Shown here: positions 30,166 through 34,377 of the stretch, piece by piece
Position numbering within the stretch: position 1 is the first letter of the stretch
Layout: every line of letters begins with the position of its first letter
Assembly: GCA_047605605.1 (NCBI GenBank)
Contig: JASGFG010000037.1
Span: 1 to 34,377, forward strand
Direction of reading: 5' to 3'
Origin: JAATGA01 sp047605605
GTDB taxonomy: Bacteria > Pseudomonadota > Alphaproteobacteria > Rhodobacterales > Rhodobacteraceae
Length of the DNA: 34,377 nucleotides
Translations under genes and position numbers: made by a program
The notes under the pieces: model-generated
Database searches by the model: none
What the model was told of the DNA's origin: nothing
What the model saw: only the letters and a program-made list of their open reading frames with translations

Positions 30166-31836
30166 ATGTATTCCTATTCCGAATTCGACCAGGACTTCGT
30201 TCGCCAGCGGGTCGCGCAATTCACCCAGCAGGTCGAACGCCGCCTTGACGGGTCGCTGACCGAAGATGAGTTCCGGCCGCTGCGCCTGATGAACGGGCTG
30301 TATCTGCAACTCCATGCCTATATGCTGCGGGTGGCGATCCCCTATGGCACGCTGACCCCTGCCAAGATGCGGCAGCTGGCCCTGATCGCCGAGCGGTGGG
30401 ACAAGGGCTATGGCCATTTCACCACCCGGCAGAATATCCAGTTCAACTGGCCGAAACTTCAGGACGTGCCGGCCATCCTGTCGGCCTTGGCCGATGTGGA
30501 GATGCACGCGATCCAGACCAGCGGCAACTGCGTCCGGAACGTGACCGCCGACCATTTCGCCGGGGCCGCCGCGGATGAAATCGAGGATCCGCGCGCCACG
30601 GCCGAACTGCTGCGGCAATGGTCGATGGACCACCCGGAATTCCAGTTCCTGCCCCGCAAGTTCAAGATCGCCATCACCGGCGCTCCGCATGACCGCGCCG
30701 TGACCAAGGCGCATGACATCGGCCTGCGGATGGTGCGCAATGCCCAGGGCGAGCCGGGGTATGAGGTGATGGTCGGCGGCGGTCTGGGCCGGACGCCGAT
30801 GCTGGGCGTCGTGGTGCGGGACTTTCTGCCCAAGGCCGACCTGCTTCCTTACGTCGAGGCGGTGCTGAGCGTCTACAACACGCTGGGTCGGCGCGACAAC
30901 AAATACAAGGCGCGCATCAAGATCACCGTGCACGAAACCGGGAAAGAGGAAATCACCCGGATGATCGAGGAGCGGTTCGCCGAAGTGCGCCCGCTGTTCC
31001 ACGGCAACGACCAGAAGCTGCTGGCCGAAATCGAAGAGGCTTTCGCCCCGCCCGCCTATCGCAATGCCCCGACCGAGGCGCATGACCAGTTCTATGCCGC
31101 CGATCCGGTCTATCGGGCCTGGGCCGATACCAATCTGTCGGCGCACAAGAACGCGCAATATGCGATCGTGACGATCAGCCTGAAGGCCCCCGGTGAAACG
31201 CCGGGCGATGCGACAGCCGACCAGATGCGCGCCATGGCCGACATCGCCGAGACATACGGCCATGGCGAATTGCGGATCAGCCATGAACAGAACGTCATCC
31301 TGCCGCATGTCCATAAGGGCGACCTTCCGGCCGTTCATGCCGCGCTGTCGCAGGCGGGGCTGGCCACGGCGAACGTCGGGCTGATTTCCGACATCATCGC
31401 CTGCCCCGGCATGGATTACTGCGCGCTGGCCACGGCCCGGTCGATCCCGGTCGCCCAGGAAATCGCCCTGCGTTTCCAGGAATTGGGGCTGGAGCATGAA
31501 ATCGGCCAGATGAAGATCAAGATCTCGGGCTGCATCAACGCCTGCGGGCACCACCATGTCGGCCATATCGGCATCCTCGGGCTGGACCGGGCGGGGGTGG
31601 AAAACTACCAGATCACCCTGGGCGGCGACGGCACCGAAACCGCCGCCATCGGCGAACGCGCCGGACCCGGCTTTGCCTATGACGAGATCGTGCCCGCCAT
31701 CGAACGGCTGGTGCGCGCCTATCTGGAGGTGCGCGAGGCCCCGGAGGAGACCTTCCTCGACGCCTATCGCCGCCTTGGCCCTGCCCCGTTCAAGGCCGCG
31801 CTCTACCCCGAGGAAGGCGCGAAGGATGCCGCTTGA
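30166..31836 (+). CDS. cysI: Siroheme-dependent sulfite (nitrite/sulfite) reductase
   Basis: A 556-residue enzyme that reduces sulfite to sulfide with six electrons. The two halves of the nitrite/sulfite reductase fold are visible. The ferredoxin-like half repeats (LHAYMLRVAIPYGTLTPAKMRQLA; AIVTISLKAPGETPGDATADQMRAMA) precede siroheme-binding regions (HFTTRQNIQFNW; ELRISHEQNVILP). The coupled [4Fe-4S]/siroheme ligands are Cys413 and Cys419 (CPGMDYC) with Cys456 and Cys460 (CINAC). No flavoprotein CysJ is adjacent, so ferredoxin, recharged by the fpr product at 33138, is the probable donor. Context with cysH marks it as assimilatory sulfite rather than nitrite reductase. GAGG precedes the ATG. 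It overlaps cysH by 11 bases. Confidence 0.94.
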   Translation: MYSYSEFDQDFVRQRVAQFTQQVERRLDGSLTEDEFRPLRLMNGLYLQLHAYMLRVAIPYGTLTPAKMRQLALIAERWDKGYGHFTTRQNIQFNWPKLQDVPAILSALADVEMHAIQTSGNCVRNVTADHFAGAAADEIEDPRATAELLRQWSMDHPEFQFLPRKFKIAITGAPHDRAVTKAHDIGLRMVRNAQGEPGYEVMVGGGLGRTPMLGVVVRDFLPKADLLPYVEAVLSVYNTLGRRDNKYKARIKITVHETGKEEITRMIEERFAEVRPLFHGNDQKLLAEIEEAFAPPAYRNAPTEAHDQFYAADPVYRAWADTNLSAHKNAQYAIVTISLKAPGETPGDATADQMRAMADIAETYGHGELRISHEQNVILPHVHKGDLPAVHAALSQAGLATANVGLISDIIACPGMDYCALATARSIPVAQEIALRFQELGLEHEIGQMKIKISGCINACGHHHVGHIGILGLDRAGVENYQITLGGDGTETAAIGERAGPGFAYDEIVPAIERLVRAYLEVREAPEETFLDAYRRLGPAPFKAALYPEEGAKDAA

Positions 31837-32581
31837 TCCCGTCTTTGCAACGCTGGACGACAAGGTTCTGGAACTGAACGACCGCTACCGGCATCATGCG
31901 GCGGTTTCGGTTCTGGAACAGGCGCTTGGCGACCCGGATGTGGGGCATACCGCGCTGGTTTCGTCCTTCGGGGCGGAATCGGTGGTGCTGTTGCACATGA
32001 TCTCGGTTATCGCGCCGCAGACGCCGGTGCTGTTCGTCGACACGCTGATGCTGTTTCAGGAAACGCTCGACTATCAGCGGGAGCTGGCGCAGAAATGGGA
32101 CCTGAACATGCAGGTCATCACCGCCGAGGCCAGGGATCTGGAGTTCGAGGACCCCGACAACACGCTGCACCAGTTCAACACCGATGCCTGCTGCGAGCTG
32201 CGCAAGACCGTGCCGCTGGAACGCGCGCTGGCCGGTTATGACTGCTGGATCACCGGGCGGAAACGGTTCCAGGCCTCGACCCGCGCGGCGCTGCAATTCT
32301 TTGAAACCGACGGTCCGGCCCGGATCAAGGTCAATCCCCTGGCCCATTGGGGGCCCGAGGATGTGAAGGACTATATGATCAACAACCGCCTGCCCCGGCA
32401 TCCGCTGGTGGCCAAGGGCTATCCTTCCATCGGCTGCGCCCCCTGCACCAGCCCGGTCAAGCCGGGCGAAGATCCCCGCGCGGGCCGCTGGCGCGGATCG
32501 GCCAAGGTGGAATGCGGCATCCATTTCATCAACGGCAAGGCCGTGCGCGGCGGCGGCAACGACAAGGAGAACGCGGCATGA
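31826..32581 (+). CDS. cysH: Assimilatory adenylylsulfate (APS/PAPS) reductase
   Basis: A 251-residue reductase that makes sulfite from activated sulfate using thioredoxin. The PP-loop-like nucleotide site is LVSSFGAESVVLLHM. The [4Fe-4S] ligands CC (Cys122-Cys123) and C-x2-C (Cys204, Cys207) are all present, which marks the APS-reducing bacterial/plant type rather than the cluster-free enterobacterial PAPS type. The catalytic Cys230 is in KVECGIH. The ATG at 31826 follows GGAAGG within the end of cysI. The stop codon overlaps an ATG that opens a 23-codon frame leading to the DUF934 gene. Both APS and PAPS can be used by some members. Confidence 0.96.
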   Translation: MPLDPVFATLDDKVLELNDRYRHHAAVSVLEQALGDPDVGHTALVSSFGAESVVLLHMISVIAPQTPVLFVDTLMLFQETLDYQRELAQKWDLNMQVITAEARDLEFEDPDNTLHQFNTDACCELRKTVPLERALAGYDCWITGRKRFQASTRAALQFFETDGPARIKVNPLAHWGPEDVKDYMINNRLPRHPLVAKGYPSIGCAPCTSPVKPGEDPRAGRWRGSAKVECGIHFINGKAVRGGGNDKENAA

Positions 32582-32649
32582 CCCTGCAAGTCTTTTTGAA
32601 AGGATTTGCAATTTCCCCTGAAGGAAATTGCCGGAGGGAACGGGCATGA
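32578..32649 (+). CDS. Candidate 23-codon ORF bridging cysH and DUF934 gene
   Basis: ATG at 32578, TGA at 32647-32649, encoding MTLQVFLKGFAISPEGN plus six residues (CRRERA). It overlaps the cysH stop at one end and the DUF934 start at the other, both as ATGA. An excellent AAGGAG lies 8 bases before its ATG. Most of its sequence is a palindromic repeat element. It may be translated simply because ribosomes are passed through it; a peptide function is not supported. Confidence 0.45.
   Translation: MTLQVFLKGFAISPEGNCRRERA
32584..32642. repeat. Palindromic element flanked by a 9-bp direct repeat
   Basis: The 59-bp insert contains CAATTTCC (32609-32616) and GGAAATTG (32623-32630), plus GGATTTG and GCCGGAGG segments matching the element at 15847-15915. 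GGCATGACC occurs immediately on both sides (32575-32583 and 32643-32651), like a target-site duplication. The copies differ in paired positions of the stem, so the structure is conserved. Confidence 0.6.
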
Positions 32650-33053
32650 CCGTGATCGTCACCGATGCGGGTTTTGCGCCCGATGACTGGAACGCGCCCT
32701 TCGTCGCGCTGGACCAGATCGCCGACCACAAGGGCGCGGTGGATCTGGCCAATACCGACGACCCCGAGGCGCTGCGCGACCACCTTGCGAACCTGTCGAT
32801 GATCCGCATCGCCTTTCCGGCCTACAGCGACGGGCGCGCCTTTACAGTCGGCCGTCGTCTGCGGATGATGGGCTATGCCGGCCGGCTGCGCGTGGCCGGT
32901 CATGTGATCGCCGACCAATATGCCATGGCCCGCCGCGTCGGTTTCGACGAGGTGGAAATCAGTGACGAACTTGCCGCCCGTCAGCCCGCCGACCAGTGGC
33001 TTTTCCGGGCCGACTGGCGCCAGCACGACTATCTGTCGCGGCTGCGTGCGTAG
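32646..33053 (+). CDS. DUF934 family protein (CysX-like oxidoreductase partner)
   Basis: A 135-residue protein MTVIVTDAGFAPDDW... of DUF934, a family of about 130-170 residues found in sulfite-reductase operons of proteobacteria. The family core LRDHLANLSMIRIAFPAYSDGRAFTVGRRLRMMGYAGRLRVAGHVIADQYAMARRVGFDEVEI is present (residues 43-110). The C-terminal QWLFRADWRQHDYLSRLR is usual. Its function is undefined, though often annotated as an oxidoreductase or sulfite reductase accessory. GGAGGG precedes the ATG. It is connected with cysH through a 23-codon ORF inside a repeat element. Confidence 0.92.
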   Translation: MTVIVTDAGFAPDDWNAPFVALDQIADHKGAVDLANTDDPEALRDHLANLSMIRIAFPAYSDGRAFTVGRRLRMMGYAGRLRVAGHVIADQYAMARRVGFDEVEISDELAARQPADQWLFRADWRQHDYLSRLRA

Positions 33054-33137
33054 AACCGCCGCAGCCTGAGGGCGCGCAGCGGAAGCCAGACGGCTTTCGC
33101 GCGCGCCGGTTTCCCTGTATTGCAGATGCAGAATGTC

Positions 33138-33968
33138 ATGACTGAAGCGACCGCCTTGGACCAGACTGCCGCAAAACCCGCCAAGCCCCACCTGCCCGAT
33201 GCCCAGACCGTCACCTCGGTGAAACACTGGACGGACCGGCTGTTTTCCTTTCGCGTGACGCGGCCGCAATCGCTGCGGTTCCGGTCGGGCGAATTCGTGA
33301 TGATCGGCCTGCTGGGCGACAACGGCAAACCGCTGTTGCGCGCCTATTCCATCGCCTCGCCCGCCTGGGACGAAGAGCTGGAGTTCTATTCGATCAAGGT
33401 GCCCGATGGCCCGCTGACCAGGCGGCTGCAACACATCGAGGTCGGGGACGAGATCATCCTGCGCCCGAAACCCGTGGGCACGCTGGTGCATGACGCGCTG
33501 CTGCCGGGCAAACGGGTGTGGTTCCTGGCCACCGGCACCGGCATCGCCCCCTTCGCATCCCTGATGCGAGAGCCCGAGACCTACGAGAAATACGATCAGG
33601 TCATCATGATGCACACCTGCCGCACGGTGGATGAGCTGACCTATGGCCGCGAACTGGTGGAAAGCCTGAAGGACGATCCGCTGATCGGCGAGCTGGTTGG
33701 CGAGAAACTGCTGTATTACCCCACCACCACGCGCGAGGATTTCCCGCACATGGGGCGGATCACCGACAACCTGACCTCGGGCAAGGTGTTTGCAGATCTG
33801 GGTATCCCGCCGATGAACCCCGCCGACGACCGGGCAATGGTCTGCGGCAGCCTGGCCTTCAACAAGGATGTGATGGCGGTTCTGGACGGGTTCGGCCTGC
33901 ATGAAGGCGCGAATTCCGAGCCGAGGGAATATGTTGTGGAAAAGGCCTTCGTCGGCGAGGGCATCTGA
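33138..33968 (+). CDS. fpr: Ferredoxin-NADP(+) reductase
   Basis: A 276-residue FAD enzyme of the bacterial FPR type. The FAD domain contains FRSGEFVMIGL, the R-A-Y-S motif in LLRAYSIASP, and the KVPDGPLTRRLQ block; the NADP domain contains FLATGTGIAPFASLM and MVCGSLAFNKDVM. The C-terminus EYVVEKAFVGEGI is the extended tail typical of Rhodobacter and Azotobacter FPRs, replacing the terminal aromatic of plant enzymes. It transfers electrons between NADPH and ferredoxin or flavodoxin, here plausibly for sulfite reductase, and in Rhodobacter also under oxidative stress. Starts at 33126 and 33138 are both possible, neither with a clear ribosome binding site; 33138 is preferred by length. Confidence 0.94.
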   Translation: MTEATALDQTAAKPAKPHLPDAQTVTSVKHWTDRLFSFRVTRPQSLRFRSGEFVMIGLLGDNGKPLLRAYSIASPAWDEELEFYSIKVPDGPLTRRLQHIEVGDEIILRPKPVGTLVHDALLPGKRVWFLATGTGIAPFASLMREPETYEKYDQVIMMHTCRTVDELTYGRELVESLKDDPLIGELVGEKLLYYPTTTREDFPHMGRITDNLTSGKVFADLGIPPMNPADDRAMVCGSLAFNKDVMAVLDGFGLHEGANSEPREYVVEKAFVGEGI

Positions 33969-33987
33969 TCCGCCCGGTCACGGAATG

Positions 33988-34015
33988 AAAAAAGGCGCCC
34001 TTCGGGGCGCCTTTT
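33988..34015. terminator. Intrinsic terminator with UUCG loop after fpr
   Basis: AAAAAAGGCGCCC, loop TTCG, GGGCGCCTTTT. The A-run gives a T-tract for the convergent gene too, so it can work in both directions. Confidence 0.92.
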
Positions 34016-34063
34016 CCGTTTTACCGGGGTCAGGCACGGGCATCTGTCCCGCGCCTGTCCGCC

Positions 34064-34377
34064 TTACATGCCAAGCGCGGCCTTCACCGTGGTGATGGTC
34101 GAATCGACCAGCGCCGGGTTCGCCGCCGCCTGATCGACCACCGATTTCAGCGAGGTCTTGGTCGCGGCATCCAGGGTCGAGCCGTCGATCATTTCCTTGA
34201 CCTTGGCCGGGTCGAAACCGGCAGGGGTCAACGCGGCGCCATCGGCGGCCGGGGCGGTGGTGGCGGCAGGTGCGGTGCCCGTCGCGGCATCCACGGCATT
34301 GCCCGCAGCGGTCGCGGCGGCATCGGCCGCATTGCCCGCAGCGGAGGCCGCGGCGCCTGCCGCATTGCCTGCGGCGG
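34064..34377 (-). CDS. Ala-rich repeat protein, C-terminal part
   Basis: The stop is at 34064 and the frame stays open to the right edge, so the N-terminus is outside the window. At least 104 residues are seen. The upstream part is an 11-residue repeat (AAGNAADAAAT type, 2.5 copies), then a Thr/Ala/Pro linker (TGTAPAATTAPAADG), then a mixed helical C-terminus FDPAKVKEMIDGSTLDAATKTSLKSVVDQA...TTVKAALGM. Low-complexity AAGNAA repeats are common in exported or envelope proteins of this order. I do not recognise the family. The Met at 34294 would make a short protein without the repeats, but the frame and repeats extend past it. Confidence 0.7.
   Translation of the reverse strand, partial: AAGNAAGAAASAAGNAADAAATAAGNAVDAATGTAPAATTAPAADGAALTPAGFDPAKVKEMIDGSTLDAATKTSLKSVVDQAAANPALVDSTITTVKAALGM
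34296..34377. repeat. 33-bp in-frame tandem repeat
   Basis: Units start with GCATTGCC at 34296, 34329 and 34362, exactly 33 bp apart. The period is a multiple of three and encodes the AAGNAADAAAT-type repeat of the partial gene. Copy number beyond the window is unknown. Confidence 0.85.

Overview
The window looks like a chromosomal segment of a GC-rich alphaproteobacterium of the Rhodobacterales (Rhodobacter/Paracoccus type). The evidence is gene content and order: a GatB/YqeY protein beside carA, a sulfite-reductase cluster with DUF2849 and DUF934 partners next to an Lrp regulator and an FPR-type ferredoxin-NADP reductase, an IalB-family protein, a DUF882 protein, a UbiH-type hydroxylase, a consensus CtrA box, and short palindromic intergenic elements of the kind common in that order. 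I see no rRNA, tRNA, CRISPR array, phage or complete insertion sequence.

Layout. 1-1205: 5' end of a LamG-type surface protein, about 840 gene-free bases holding a strong minus-strand terminator, and a small DUF3008 protein. 1381-5092: YqeY-like protein, carA, and a membrane glycosyltransferase with a CtrA box. 5093-5719: gene-free, with a 60-bp tandem repeat. 5720-8918: GntR/FCD regulator, HAD nucleotidase, two small paralogous membrane proteins and a UbiH-like monooxygenase. 8967-13264: Na/Pi-cotransporter-like protein with a Pho-box-like site, a class V aminotransferase, and an orphan PotD-like binding protein. 13369-17499 (minus strand): cysS with a candidate cysteine leader peptide, cimA, and a squalene-synthase-like protein. 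17556-20871: outer-membrane beta-barrel protein, TPM protein, HerA-like ATPase. 20872-21163: two candidate small RNAs with a 19-nt perfect complement. 21297-23139: IalB-family protein, HxlR regulator and its divergent NAD(P)-binding target. 23173-27390 (minus strand): L,D-transpeptidase, lpxD, acyl carrier protein and ketoacyl synthase, probably one operon. 27727-28287: DUF882 protein. 28461-33968: Lrp regulator, then SUMT, DUF2849, sulfite reductase, APS/PAPS reductase, DUF934 and fpr. The end holds an Ala-rich repeat protein that runs off the window.

How genes work together. The sulfur cluster takes activated sulfate to sulfide: CysH makes sulfite, the siroheme enzyme reduces it, SUMT supplies the siroheme precursor, and Fpr can supply electrons. 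cysS, further left, uses the resulting cysteine. Envelope genes dominate the rest (LpxD with a private ACP and KAS, L,D-transpeptidase, DUF882 protein, barrel protein, IalB protein).

The best candidates for undescribed biology are regulatory: (1) a 14-codon, apparently leaderless ORF, MERKGRICICCITR, upstream of cysS whose stop codon lies inside a terminator-like hairpin, which looks like a cysteine attenuator; (2) a same-strand pair of short terminator-ended transcripts between herA-like and ialB-like genes sharing 19 perfectly complementary nucleotides, which looks like an sRNA and its sponge; (3) a palindromic repeat inserted between cysH and the DUF934 gene that forms a 23-codon ORF linked to both neighbours by ATGA overlaps; (4) a perfect 13-bp hairpin that contains the lpxD ribosome binding site. 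All of these were read by eye and have no experimental or comparative support here.
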